NCBI GenBank assembly: GCA_018195615.1
Contig: JAGTPG010000002.1
Location: forward strand, 310,001-374,000
DNA length: 64,000 bases
From: Streptomyces tuirus
GTDB taxonomy: Bacteria; Actinomycetota; Actinomycetes; Streptomycetales; Streptomycetaceae
Reading direction: 5' to 3'
Positions 48,249 through 57,639 of this stretch are shown here, one piece after another. The notes below the pieces were generated by a model. It made no database searches, was not told the origin of the DNA, and saw nothing but the letters and a program-made list of their open reading frames with translations. The translations under genes and the position numbers were made by a program. The first letter of the stretch is position 1. Every line of letters begins with the position of its first letter.

Positions 48249-49304
48249 ATGTACGGCAAGGCATTCGCCCCGGAGTACCAGGGCGCGCTCACCACCCTGT
48301 CCGTCAACTCGTCGCTGACCGACGTCCTGGCCGCCGGCACCGAGCAGTTGAGGGCGGCCGAGCGCGCGGGGAGGCCCGGGGAGGTGGCGCGTTCGGGGCT
48401 CGCGGTGGCGGAGGCGCAACGCCGGCTGGGCCGGGTCGAGGACGCGGACCGGGCCTGGAAGGCGAGTTACCGCGCAGCCCGGCAGGCCGGGGACGTCGCG
48501 GCGATGGCCTGGGCGCTGTGGAGCGGCGGCACGCTGGCCCGGCAGCGCGGCGCGTTCCCGCTGGCCCGCAGGCTGCTGCAGCTCGCGGCCGACCTGGGTG
48601 AGCGCGGTGGGGACATCGTCGTACGCGGCTACTCGCTGGCGGGGCTGGCGGAGACCGGCCGCATCCAGGGCGACTACGAGGCCGTCGGCCGGCTGCACGA
48701 GCAGCTGCTCGCCGAGGCCCGGCGGCGCGGGGAGGCGCGGCACACGGTGTGGGCACTGGAGGGCATCGCGCAGATGCACCGCAACACCGGGGACTACGAC
48801 AGGGCGTACGCGCTGTTCGAGGAGGCAGCCGAGATCGCCGCGCGGGCCGACGACCGGCGGGGGCACGCCTGGGCGCTGCGGGGCCTCGCCGATGTCGTGT
48901 CGGTGCGGGACGGGGACACCGAGCGGGCCCTGGAGCTGCTGAGCGAGGCGGAGACGGCGTGCCGGACGATGCGGCTGTCCAGCGCGCTGGCCTACAACCA
49001 CAAGATGCGGGGCAACGTCCTGTACCGGGCGGGGCGTTACGCCGAGGCGCGCGGCCTGTACGAGCGGGCGCTCGCGGAGTTCCGGGAGATGAGCGAGCCG
49101 CGCGGTGAGGCGCTGTCCCGCCTCGGACTGGCCAAGTCCCTGGCCCGGCTGGGCCGCGACCGCGCCGAGACGGCTGCCGAGCTGGCCGACCTCGCCGAGG
49201 TCCTGGAGCGGATCGGTCTCCGGCACGCCCGCACGATGGTGGCCCGCGCCCATGACGAGCTCGGCATACCGGCGGACACGAGGGCGATGGAGGCGGCACG
49301 GTGA
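48249..49304 (+). CDS. Tetratricopeptide-repeat protein
   Basis: This 351-residue all-helical protein is built of about seven TPR-like pairs (for example WALWSGGTLARQRGAFPLAR, WALEGIAQMHRNTGDYDRAY, MRGNVLYRAGRYAEARGLYE). No enzymatic or DNA-binding domain is seen. ATG 48249 follows GAAAGG; a GTG at 48225 is in frame but within the repeat array. It overlaps the polyprenyl synthase start by four bases (GTGA), so the two are translated together and probably act together. Confidence 0.82.
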   Translation: MYGKAFAPEYQGALTTLSVNSSLTDVLAAGTEQLRAAERAGRPGEVARSGLAVAEAQRRLGRVEDADRAWKASYRAARQAGDVAAMAWALWSGGTLARQRGAFPLARRLLQLAADLGERGGDIVVRGYSLAGLAETGRIQGDYEAVGRLHEQLLAEARRRGEARHTVWALEGIAQMHRNTGDYDRAYALFEEAAEIAARADDRRGHAWALRGLADVVSVRDGDTERALELLSEAETACRTMRLSSALAYNHKMRGNVLYRAGRYAEARGLYERALAEFREMSEPRGEALSRLGLAKSLARLGRDRAETAAELADLAEVLERIGLRHARTMVARAHDELGIPADTRAMEAAR

Positions 49305-50361
49305 CGCCGGTGACCACGACGGTGGACGTCGTAGGGCAGGACACGGCGACAGAGGTCCGCCCGGCCGGCGCCCACGACGTCCTCGACCGCTGCCGCACCC
49401 TGGTCCGCCCCGCGCTCGCCGAAGCGGTGGCGCGACTGCACCCCTGGGTCGGGGAGATGGCCGCGTACTCCTTCGGCTGGTGCGAGGTGGGCGGTGCGCC
49501 CGTCCTCGCCTCCGGCGGGAAGGGCGTACGGCAGGCGCTCGCGGTGCTCGGGCCGAGGCGGCCGGTGCGTCCGACCGGGCCGGGGTGGCCGCTGCCGTCG
49601 CGGTGGAGCTGGTGCACACCTTCTCCCTGCTGCACGACGACATCATGGACGGCGACACGGACCGGCGCCGCCGCCCGACCGTGTGGAAGGCCTACGGCAC
49701 CGGGCCCGCCGTGCTCGCGGGCGACGCCCTCTTCGCCCTGGCCGTCGAGACGCTCGCCACGCAGCCGGGCGGTGCCGGGGCCGTGCGGACACTGTCCGCG
49801 GCCCTGCGCGACCTGGTGCGCGGGCAGGCGGACGACCTGCTGTTCGCACAGCGGCCCTGGACAGGACCGGAGCGGGTGCGGCCGGACGAGTACCGGGCCA
49901 TGGCGGAGCACAAGACGGGCGCGCTGCTGGGCTGCGCGGCCGCGCTGGGCGCCGTGCTCGGCGGGGCCGCCCCCGAGACGGCCGCCGCTCTCGACCGGGT
50001 GGGCCGGCACCTCGGCGTCGCCTTCCAGATCGTCGACGACGTGCTGGGTATCTGGGGCGACCCCCACGTCACCGGCAAGCCGGTCCGCGGTGATCTGCGG
50101 GAACGCAAGAAGACCTTCCCGGTGCTGGTGGCGCTCGACTCACCGGCGGGCGGCCGGCTCGCCGTCCTCCTGGAGTCCGGCGACGACCTCGACATGGCGG
50201 CGGCGCTGATCGAGGAGGCGGGCGGCCGTTCGGCGGCCATGGCGGAGGCCCGGCGGCACCTCGCCGCCGTGGAGCGGGCGCTGGCGGAGGTGCCGTTGGC
50301 GCCGAGAGCCGCCGGAGAACTGCGGGCGCTGCTCGGCTTCCTGGTCCGGCGCGAGGTCTGA
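49301..50361 (+). CDS. Polyprenyl diphosphate synthase, encapsulin-cargo-like subgroup (one frame break)
   Basis: About 353 residues after repair. This trans-isoprenyl diphosphate synthase makes C10-C20 or longer prenyl diphosphates. Motifs are GGKGVR near residue 70, the first Asp-rich motif LLHDDIMDGD, the KT motif EHKTGALLGC and the second Asp-rich region FQIVDDVLGIWGD. The region AAYSFGWCEVGGAP before GGKGVR recalls the polyprenyl transferases described as cargo of family 2 encapsulins. No shell gene is in the window. One base is missing near 49552 (ALAVLG | AEAAGASDRAG). GTG 49301 overlaps the TPR stop. Confidence 0.87.
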
Positions 50362-50497
50362 GCCGGTCACCCAGGGCCGGACGGCGGGCGTCACCGCATC
50401 CTCCGCCCCTTCGGTCACCGCGTTGACCCGGCCGCCTCCTGCGAGTCAGGCTTCGACATGGCGTGTACCGCGACCCCGAGCCGGAAGGACGGCTGCC

Positions 50498-51457
50498 GTG
50501 ATCGGCATCCCGGAGATCGAAGCCGCTGCCGAGCGGATCGCCCGGCGCGTCGTGCGCACCCCGACCGTGCCCAGCCCGGGCCTGTCGGCGCTGCTCGGCG
50601 CCCCGGTCACCGCGAAGCTGGAACTGCTGCAGCGCACCGGCTCGTTCAAGGCGCGCGGGGCGACGGCGAAGCTGCTGTCGCTGGGCGAGGCCGAGCGGGC
50701 CGCCGGGGTCGTGGCGGTCAGCGGTGGCAACCACGGGATCGCTCTCGCGGTCATGGCGGCGGCCCTCGATGTGAAGGCCACGGTGGTGATGCCGCGGTCG
50801 GCGCCCGCCCGGGCCGTGGAGATCGCGGAGGCGTCCGGCGCGTCGGTGCGGCTGACCGACGACATGGACGGCGCGTTCGCGCTCATGACGCGGCTCCAGG
50901 AGGAGGGGCTGACACTGGTCCACCCCTTCGACGACCCGGTGGTGATCGCCGGGCAGGGCACGGTCGGGCTGGAGTTCGCCGCCGACGCCGGAGAGCTCAC
51001 CGACGTGCTCGTCAGCATCGGGGGCGGCGCCCTGATCTCCGGTGTCGCCGCGGCGTTGCGGGCGCGCAGGCCCGGTGTGCGGGTGTGGGGCGTGGAGACC
51101 GAGGGCGCCCAGGCCATGTCCGAGGCCCTTGCGGCGGGCGGCCCGCGGCCGGTCGCCCTGTCGTCGATCGTCTCCACGCTGAGCGCCCCGTCGGTGTCTC
51201 AGCTGACGTACGACCATGTGTCCGCCCTGGTCACCGAGGTGCTCGTGGTCCCGGACCGGGAGGCCGTGCGGGGGTCGCTGGAGCTGGCCGACCATGCCAA
51301 GGTGTGGGCCGAACCGGCCGCCGGCTGCCTGCTGCCCGCGGCCCGGCAGGTTCTGGAGCGGGTCGGTGACGGGGCCCGGCTCGGTCTCGTGGTGTGCGGG
51401 GGCAACGCCACCACGGACGACATGATCGCCTGGGCGCGACGCTTCGGTCTGCGCTGA
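50498..51457 (+). CDS. Threonine/serine dehydratase-like PLP enzyme
   Basis: This 319-residue fold-type II PLP enzyme is related to threonine dehydratase and serine racemase. PLP lysine is in RTGSFKARGA (about residue 51), the phosphate-binding glycine loop is SIGGGALISG and VSGGNHGIALA is the substrate Asn motif. There is no ACT regulatory domain, so it is a catabolic-type or racemase-like enzyme. GTG 50498 follows GGAAGGA. The frame is intact. No obvious functional link to its neighbours. Confidence 0.88.
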   Translation: MIGIPEIEAAAERIARRVVRTPTVPSPGLSALLGAPVTAKLELLQRTGSFKARGATAKLLSLGEAERAAGVVAVSGGNHGIALAVMAAALDVKATVVMPRSAPARAVEIAEASGASVRLTDDMDGAFALMTRLQEEGLTLVHPFDDPVVIAGQGTVGLEFAADAGELTDVLVSIGGGALISGVAAALRARRPGVRVWGVETEGAQAMSEALAAGGPRPVALSSIVSTLSAPSVSQLTYDHVSALVTEVLVVPDREAVRGSLELADHAKVWAEPAAGCLLPAARQVLERVGDGARLGLVVCGGNATTDDMIAWARRFGLR

Positions 51458-51543
51458 GGATCGGGCCGCCCTCGGGGATTCCGCCGCCGAATTCGTCGGA
51501 GGTGCGTCGAGTTCAGTCGTTGGACACCTCGGTATTTACCGCC

Positions 51544-51568
51544 GGTTACCAGCAGGCCAGTCGGGTAA
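51544..51568 (+). promoter_or_regulatory. Candidate SigB-type promoter upstream of pseudokinase
   Basis: GGTT (51544-51547), a 15-base spacer and GGGTAA (51563-51568) match GNNT-N14-16-GGGTA(A/C). It lies 181 bases upstream of the pseudokinase start, leaving a long AT-rich leader. Confidence 0.4.
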
Positions 51569-51641
51569 TTGCACATCCGCCGAGGTGAGCGGGCCATCGA
51601 GATCTCGAAACCTGGTTTTCTCTCGCACACTTGCTCCCCTC

Positions 51642-51660
51642 TCTTGAATAAAAGACAAGA
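51642..51660. repeat. Inverted repeat in AT-rich leader
   Basis: TCTTG (51642-51646) and CAAGA (51656-51660) are inverted arms around AATAAAAGA, in the most AT-rich stretch of the window (about 51600-51680). It lies between the promoter candidate and the pseudokinase gene. It could be a regulator site or a leader hairpin. Confidence 0.35.
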
Positions 51661-51748
51661 ATGAACGCGGAGTTGCGATCCCTTTGAACGCAGGCGGCCT
51701 CACTCCCCGTACTTCTGGAAAAGGTGAGAGCCAGGTTTCCAGCGAGGG

Positions 51749-53398
51749 ATGGCCATGGGCAGGGCGCACGTCTCCACACACCAGTTGGTCGCCGGCCGGT
51801 ACCGGCTGCTCGAGATCATCCAGCGGGAGACCAACCGCATCTGCTGGTACGCCGAGGACCTCGGCACCGGCGAGGTCTCCCGCCCGTGTCTCGTCACGCA
51901 GGTCGGACTCCCGGACAACGCGTACGAGAACGAGCGGCGGGCCGCCGCCCGCCTGCTGCGCACCTCCGAGAGCATGGCGCTGCTGTGTCCCGGCCGGATC
52001 GCCCGAGTCATGGACGCCGTCGAGGAGGCCGGCACCCTGTGGACCGTCAACGAGTGGATCGACGGCACCCCGCTCGGTGAACTCCTCTCGGAGCAGGGCA
52101 CGTTCAACTACGTGCGGGCCGCCCGCGTCGGCCTGGAACTGCTCGACGTCCTGGACGCCGCGCACGCCGAGGGCATCACGCACGGCGAGCTCAGCCCCGG
52201 GCAGGTGTTCGTACGCGAGGACCATTCGATCGTCGTCACCGGCTACGGTCTGGCCGGTGCGACCCTGGCGCCCCGCCTCTCGGCGCCCGCGTACGCCTCT
52301 CCGGAGCAGGCCCGTGACGAGCGCATCGGGCCCGCGGCCGACCTGTGGGCGCTCGGCGCGATCATCTACACGATGGTCGAGGGGCGACCGCCCTTCCGGG
52401 ACCGGGGCCGTCCGGAGAACACCCTGAAGGGCGTGGACCGGCTGCCGCTGCGCACACCGGTGCGTGCCGGGCCGCTGACGCAGGTCGTGCAGGGGCTGCT
52501 GCGCAAGGACTCGCGGGAGCGGCTGACCCGCCCGGTGGTCCGCGAGGCTCTGACCCGCGCGCTCAGCGAGGACCCCGAGGCGGACCTGGCGTCGGTCCCC
52601 GCTCCGCGGTTGCGCGGCGCGTACGCCGCCATCCGGCCGGGGGGCCCGGCCTGGAGCAGACGGACCATGGTGGCGGGTACCGCCCTGGCCGTCGTCACGG
52701 TCGCGGTCGCCGTGATCGCCGCGACGCAGGGACTGCCCGGCAGCGACTCCGGCAGCGACGCGGCCGAATCGCCGGTCCGGCCGCCGGCGTCCGCCGCCTC
52801 GCCGGGCGAGGGCACCGGGTCGGCCGGCACCGGTCCGTCCGGCGCTCCCAGCCCGACCGAATCGCCCTCACCCGAGCCGAAGCCGCCGTCCCCGAAGCCC
52901 ACGCCCACGCCGTCCGCCCCGGCCACGGCCCTGCCGCCCGGCTTCCACCGCTACCAGGCGCCGGAGGGCTTCTCGGTGGCGCTGCCCGAGGGCTGGAAGC
53001 GGCTGGACACCGATCGCCAGGGCGATCTGCGGTACCGGGTCGTCTTCGGTACCGACGGCGACGACCGCACGCTGGCCGTCACCTTCAGCGAACGCGTGGG
53101 CCCGGACCCCGTGGCCGTGTGGCGGGACGAGGTCGAACCCAACCTGGAGCAGTCCGGTGACTACGAGCGGATCGGCGAGATCCGCGCGACGACGTACCAG
53201 GGACGCGAGGCCGCCGACATGGAGTGGACGGCGGACGTGGCCGGCACCCGGGTGCACACCTTCGGCAGGGGCTTCCTGCTGGGCGAGGGCCGGAGCTTCT
53301 CGCTCCGCTGGACGACCCCGGACGCCGACTGGGAGGACGAGGCGAACCAGGAGGCGTTGCGCACCGTCCTCAAGACCTTCCGCCCGGGCTCAGACTGA
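51749..53398 (+). CDS. Membrane-anchored serine/threonine pseudokinase
   Basis: This 549-residue protein has a PknB-like fold: residues about 15-270 form the kinase domain, about 308-327 one membrane span, 328-390 a Pro/Ser/Thr-rich linker, and about 391-549 an extracellular beta domain. Catalytic residues are lost. The catalytic loop reads HGELSPGQ (145-152) instead of HRDLKPEN, the metal loop reads GYG (165-167) instead of DFG, and the VAIK lysine is replaced in CLVTQVGL (47-54). Structural elements such as SPEQARD and DLWALGAIIYTMVEGRPPF remain. The gene is intact, so loss of catalysis is not decay. It probably binds partners or a ligand and signals across the membrane. Confidence 0.9.
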   Translation: MAMGRAHVSTHQLVAGRYRLLEIIQRETNRICWYAEDLGTGEVSRPCLVTQVGLPDNAYENERRAAARLLRTSESMALLCPGRIARVMDAVEEAGTLWTVNEWIDGTPLGELLSEQGTFNYVRAARVGLELLDVLDAAHAEGITHGELSPGQVFVREDHSIVVTGYGLAGATLAPRLSAPAYASPEQARDERIGPAADLWALGAIIYTMVEGRPPFRDRGRPENTLKGVDRLPLRTPVRAGPLTQVVQGLLRKDSRERLTRPVVREALTRALSEDPEADLASVPAPRLRGAYAAIRPGGPAWSRRTMVAGTALAVVTVAVAVIAATQGLPGSDSGSDAAESPVRPPASAASPGEGTGSAGTGPSGAPSPTESPSPEPKPPSPKPTPTPSAPATALPPGFHRYQAPEGFSVALPEGWKRLDTDRQGDLRYRVVFGTDGDDRTLAVTFSERVGPDPVAVWRDEVEPNLEQSGDYERIGEIRATTYQGREAADMEWTADVAGTRVHTFGRGFLLGEGRSFSLRWTTPDADWEDEANQEALRTVLKTFRPGSD

Positions 53399-54820
53399 GC
53401 CGCGAGGGGCGCGCTGGGAGGTGAGCCGGCCGCCGTGCAGCGGCTGGGTGCGCCAGTGCGCGCTGAGGGTCCTGCCGGCGAGGGAGCAGGTCAGCGCGAG
53501 GCGGTGCGGGGTCTCCAGGAACACCACGTCCAGGGCCAGTGTGCCGGCGTCGGTCCAGCCGCCGCTCACGGCGGTCGGGAGGGGTTCCTCGGCGACCGTC
53601 CAGCCCGCCGCTCCGATCCGCAGGGCGAGCGGGTCCCCGTCGTCGCTGAGCGTCAGCGTCCAGCCGTCCCCGTCCCGGGCGAGCCGGGCCGTCCGGGCCG
53701 GGCCGTCGCCGGCGGCCGTGAACTCCGCGGCGGTCCAGTCCTCGGCGCGTTCCGGAGGTGCGGGACTGCCTGCGGCCGGTGGCAGCGTGAGCCCGGCGAG
53801 GCGCTCCCGCAGACTCGCGTCGGCGGCTTCGCGGCCGGACAGCGGCTCCGGGCCGAAGGCGGGCAGCAGATGCTTCCAGACGAGGTTCAGGAAGTCCTGC
53901 ATCCGTTCGGTCGCCGCGGTCGTGGCGATCACCGCGTCCTGCTCGGGCAGCACCAGGCAGAACTGGCCGTAGGCGCCGTCGCCCCGGTAGCCGTGCCGGG
54001 ACGTCCAGAACTGGTAGCCGTAGCCCTGGCTCCAGTCCTGGAGGTCCACCTCTCCCATGGCTCCGGCGGTCGGTATGTGCGGGCGGGAGGCGCGGGCCGC
54101 CCATCCTTCCGGCAGCAGCCGCCGACCGTCCCACACGCCGTCGTTCAGATACAGCTGGCCGAGCCGGGCGACGGCGTCCGTGGTGGCGTGCAGGCCGCTG
54201 AAGCCGATCTCGCGGCCGGTGCGGTCCCACCGCCAGTACACCTCGCCGATGCCCAGCGGATCCAGCAGCCGGGGCCGCAGATACGCGCTGAGCGGCTGCC
54301 CGGTCACCCGCTGCACGATCACGCCCAGGGTGTACGTGGTGGGCTGGTTGTAGGCGAAGACGGTACCCGGGTCCCGGTCGGGCGGGATCCTCAGGAACCC
54401 GCGGACGGGCTCCGCCGGGTCCGTCCCGTAGGCCTCGTCGACGGTCTCCCGCTCGTGGCCGCTGGACATCGACGCGATGTGCCGTACGAGCATGGCCCGG
54501 CTGCGCGGGTCGGTGATGCCGGCCTCGAACTCCGGGAAGTACGAGATCACCGGCGCGTCGAAGTCGAGCAGGCCCTCGGCCTCGGCCAGGGCGGCGGCGG
54601 TCCCGGTGAAGCTCTTGGTGAGCGAGTACAGCAGGTGGGGGCGGTCGAGGGCGTACGGTGCCCACCAGCCCGAGGCGACCAGGCGTCCGTGCCGCATGAT
54701 CATCAGGCTGTGCGGCTCGATCTCCGGGGCCGCTTCGAGGGCGTCGAGGAAGGCGTGGACGCCCAAGGCGTCGACGCCTCGGGCGGCGGGGCTTCCCACG
54801 GTCAGGGCGGAGGCACTCAT
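53390..54820 (-). CDS. Beta-lactamase-family serine hydrolase
   Basis: This 476-residue serine hydrolase (beta-lactamase/DD-peptidase/esterase superfamily, class C type) has the nucleophile motif YSLTKSFTG (SxxK, about residues 67-75), YNQPTTYTLG (YxN) and a C-terminal all-beta domain. No signal peptide is seen, which favours a cytosolic esterase or lactonase. ATG 54820. It overlaps the convergent pseudokinase gene by nine bases. The frame is intact. Confidence 0.87.
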   Translation of the reverse strand: MSASALTVGSPAARGVDALGVHAFLDALEAAPEIEPHSLMIMRHGRLVASGWWAPYALDRPHLLYSLTKSFTGTAAALAEAEGLLDFDAPVISYFPEFEAGITDPRSRAMLVRHIASMSSGHERETVDEAYGTDPAEPVRGFLRIPPDRDPGTVFAYNQPTTYTLGVIVQRVTGQPLSAYLRPRLLDPLGIGEVYWRWDRTGREIGFSGLHATTDAVARLGQLYLNDGVWDGRRLLPEGWAARASRPHIPTAGAMGEVDLQDWSQGYGYQFWTSRHGYRGDGAYGQFCLVLPEQDAVIATTAATERMQDFLNLVWKHLLPAFGPEPLSGREAADASLRERLAGLTLPPAAGSPAPPERAEDWTAAEFTAAGDGPARTARLARDGDGWTLTLSDDGDPLALRIGAAGWTVAEEPLPTAVSGGWTDAGTLALDVVFLETPHRLALTCSLAGRTLSAHWRTQPLHGGRLTSQRAPRGSV

Positions 54821-54892
54821 GGAGGCATCCTGCCCCGGCGGCCGACCTTGATCGAGCAGTTTTCCCGCCCACTCTCGGGGGACCCGGCAGTT

Positions 54893-55864
54893 ATGGTGCA
54901 AATCGGATACACGATGATGACCGAACAGGCCGGTCCCCGTGACCTCGTCGACCATGTGGTGCGGGCCGAGGAGGCGGGCTTCGACTTCTCGGTGACCTCC
55001 GACCACTACTTCCCGTGGCTGCGCTCGCAGGGGCACTCGCCCTACGCGTGGGCCGTGCTCGGTGCGGCCGCCCAGGCCACGTCACGTATCCCGCTGATGA
55101 CGTATGTGACGTGCCCGACGTTCCGCTACCACCCGGCGGTGGTGGCGCAGAAGGCGGCGACGCTGCAGCTGCTGTCCGAGGGCCGGTTCCGGCTGGGACT
55201 CGGCTCCGGCGAGAACCTCAACGAGCACGTGGTGGGCGGCGGCTGGCCGTCCGTCGACGTACGGCACGAGAGGTTCGAGGAGGCCGTGGAGATCATCCGC
55301 GCCCTCTTCAAGGGTGGCCACGTCAACCACCACGGCACGCACTTCGACGTGGAGTCGGCCCGGCTGTGGGACCTGCCGGACGAGGCGCCGCCCATCGGCG
55401 TCGCCGTCTCCGGGGAGCAGTCGTGCGAACTCGCGGGCCGGCTGGGCGACCTGGTGATCGCCACGGAGCCCAAGGCGGGGCTGCTGGAGGCGTTCGACCG
55501 GCACGGCGGCCGGGGCAAGCCCCGGGTGGGCCAGCTGCCGGTGTGCTACGACCCGGACCGGGACACGGCCGTCAAGCGCGCCCACTCCCAGTTCCGCTGG
55601 TTCGGCAGCGGCTGGAAGGTGAACTCGGAGCTGCCGCACCCGGATTCCTTCGAGGCGGCGACGCAGTTCGTCACGCCCGACGACGTCGCCGACGCCATCC
55701 CCTGCGGTGACGACCCGGAGGCGTTCGTCGAGGCCGTCCGCCCGTACGCCGAGGCCGGTTTCACCGAGATCGCCCTGGTCCAGATCGGTGGCGAGTCACA
55801 GCCGGCGTATCTGGACTGGTCGGAGAAGACCCTGCTGCCCGCCCTGCGCGACGCGTTCGGCTGA
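54893..55864 (+). CDS. LLM-class F420-dependent oxidoreductase
   Basis: This 323-residue luciferase-like TIM-barrel oxidoreductase is of the F420-dependent G6PD-like TIGR03557 type. Blocks are IGYTMMTEQAGPRDLVDHVV, FSVTSDHYFPWLRSQGHSPY, TSRIPLMTYVTCPTFRYHPA and GSGENLNEHVVGGGWP. It likely uses F420 as hydride carrier on an unknown substrate. ATG 54893 has a poor ribosome-binding site. It is divergent from the serine hydrolase (72 bases). Frame intact. Confidence 0.9.
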   Translation: MVQIGYTMMTEQAGPRDLVDHVVRAEEAGFDFSVTSDHYFPWLRSQGHSPYAWAVLGAAAQATSRIPLMTYVTCPTFRYHPAVVAQKAATLQLLSEGRFRLGLGSGENLNEHVVGGGWPSVDVRHERFEEAVEIIRALFKGGHVNHHGTHFDVESARLWDLPDEAPPIGVAVSGEQSCELAGRLGDLVIATEPKAGLLEAFDRHGGRGKPRVGQLPVCYDPDRDTAVKRAHSQFRWFGSGWKVNSELPHPDSFEAATQFVTPDDVADAIPCGDDPEAFVEAVRPYAEAGFTEIALVQIGGESQPAYLDWSEKTLLPALRDAFG

Positions 55865-56458
55865 GGTCCTCCGCCAGTGTCTCGACGTACTGCTGGACCA
55901 GTTGAGCCCTCCGCTGCGGGGGGCTCCTTTTCACGAGTGCGCTGATCCGCTGCGCTTCCTCGGTGCTGGGGAGGAAACCGACCAGCAGGAGGGGCAGCAG
56001 CAGGCGCCGCACCAGCACCTCGGCCTCGGAGGTGACCTGCGGCCTGCGCACCACCGAGACGTTGACGCGGATGGCGTGTTCGTTGCCCGGCGGGACGCCC
56101 GGCCGGTCCGTCGCGATGGCGGCGTAGCGGAAGCCGTGTGCCAGGTCGCAGCCCGGGCAGCCGGCCGGGCCGCGCGCGAGCCGGTCGCCGCAGTCGGGGC
56201 ACACCAGCCGGTCCAGGGCGGCGTCCACCACCCGCCAGTCGTGCCGGTCGGGTTCGGCCGCGACCATCTCGGCCAACGTCCTCTCCTGGCCGCCGGTGGC
56301 GTCCCAGTGCCGCAGGAAGGCCGCCCCCTCCCCTTCGGCGATGCCGTCCACCAGCTCACGGCAGGCGGCGCAGGCGGGGCACCGCCGTACTCGTATCCCC
56401 CGCACCGGGCGCAGCGGCGCAGCGGCGCACCGATCTCGGGTCGCACCATGCCGCGCAT
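55761..56458 (-). CDS. Double zinc-ribbon protein of unknown function (one frame break)
   Basis: About 232 residues after repair. An N-terminal zinc ribbon (RRCARCGGYEYG then RCPACAACRELVDG) and a second one (VCPDCGDRLARGPAGCPGCD) are followed by a helical region with a hydrophobic segment (VLVRRLLLPLLLVGFLP). ATG 56458. One base is missing near 56393 inside the first ribbon. The C-terminal 35 residues overlap the end of the convergent LLM gene by 104 bases and look non-conserved, so another break near 55880 with an earlier true stop is possible. No family recognised. Confidence 0.6.
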
Positions 56459-56598
56459 CCTCGCGCATCCGTCAGCGGTGGCGGAAACGATTTACGGCCA
56501 GGGCGGCGCGGGCGGTGAACGGCGAGGTCAGCGGGTGCCGATAGGCTTCCGTCCGCACTTCGTGCACCCCCGTCCGCCCCCTCCCGGGAGAGTCGTCC

Positions 56599-57639
56599 GT
56601 GACCGTTGCCCTCACCCCGCCCGAGACGTCCCCCGCGCCCGACGCGCCCGTCTCCGACCTGATCGCGCGGGACGCGCGGGAGTTCGGGGAGTACGCCCGG
56701 ACCGGAGGGTGGGCCTTCGGGCTGAAGGTGGCGCGCAGTGTGCGGCCCGGCGGGCAGGGCGCGGACGAGACGCCGAAGGTGGCCGCGAAGGAGTTCGCGG
56801 AGCTCGCCGGGTGCTCGCCCGAGCGGGTCATGCGGTACTACAAGGCGTGGGACCGGGCGGCCGACGACGGCCTGGTCCCGCACTTCGAGGCCCTGACGCC
56901 GGGTCAGGAGGTGGAGCTGCCGGACGCCGACGTGTGGCTGAGCTACTACGTGTCCCGCAACAGCGCCACGTCCGAACGCGGCACCGCGATCACCGAGGCC
57001 GCCGAGGCGGAGGGCATCCGGCCGACCAAGGCGCTGGAGGTCGCGGAGAACCCCACCGCCCTGCGTGCCGCGATCCTCGCCGACCCCTCCACCGCCCGTG
57101 CGGCCCGCCAGGCCCTGCTGGACCGGGTCCGTGAGGACCCAGGCCTCCAGGCCGAGCTGGCCCGTGACGTGGTGCGCACCGACGAGCTGAAGAAGGCCGT
57201 GGCCGGTGAGAGCAGGGCGGCCGACCGCATCGGGTACGTGCGCCAGATCGCAGAGTCGGGGCAGATCAAGACGCCCGCCGGGCAGACCGTCGACGCGCCT
57301 GCCGACCTGCGTCAGGAGGCCGAGCGGCACCTGTCGCTCATCGACGAGCTGGACGAGGGCGAGGACTCCGGCGAGTGGGCCGCCGAGGCGTACGACACCA
57401 TGAAGTCCCTGGTCGTCGAGGCGGTGGAGACCGACCCGGGGCTGCGGGTGCGGGAGCGGCGCACGAAGTTCTACAACAGTCTCCAGAAGGCGACGAAGGT
57501 GTTCGAGGAGCTGACCTTCGACGACGCCGGGGAGTTCTACGAGGACGACATGGTTCAGCGTCTGGAGGAGCTCCAGCAGGCCGTGGCCGTCTGCATCGAG
57601 TCTCTGCGCACTGCCCGCGGGAATCACCCGGAGGGCTGA
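56599..57639 (+). CDS. Conserved hypothetical helical protein
   Basis: This 346-residue soluble, mostly helical acidic protein begins at GTG 56599 after a GGGAGAG site. A possible HTH-like segment is VAAKEFAELAGCSPERVMRY; later parts are long amphipathic helices. I do not recognise a family. No membrane span, signal or catalytic motif is visible. The frame is intact and codon use is normal. The SigB-type site at 57640 begins right after its stop. Confidence 0.7.
   Translation: MTVALTPPETSPAPDAPVSDLIARDAREFGEYARTGGWAFGLKVARSVRPGGQGADETPKVAAKEFAELAGCSPERVMRYYKAWDRAADDGLVPHFEALTPGQEVELPDADVWLSYYVSRNSATSERGTAITEAAEAEGIRPTKALEVAENPTALRAAILADPSTARAARQALLDRVREDPGLQAELARDVVRTDELKKAVAGESRAADRIGYVRQIAESGQIKTPAGQTVDAPADLRQEAERHLSLIDELDEGEDSGEWAAEAYDTMKSLVVEAVETDPGLRVRERRTKFYNSLQKATKVFEELTFDDAGEFYEDDMVQRLEELQQAVAVCIESLRTARGNHPEG

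Noticed and set aside
47280..49658. 792-codon open frame opposite AIM24 and TPR genes
   Set aside because: It spans several real genes and their intergenic regions; composition is not protein-like.
48249..51457. Encapsulin nanocompartment operon
   Set aside because: Only a cargo-like synthase is present; no HK97-fold shell protein is encoded nearby.
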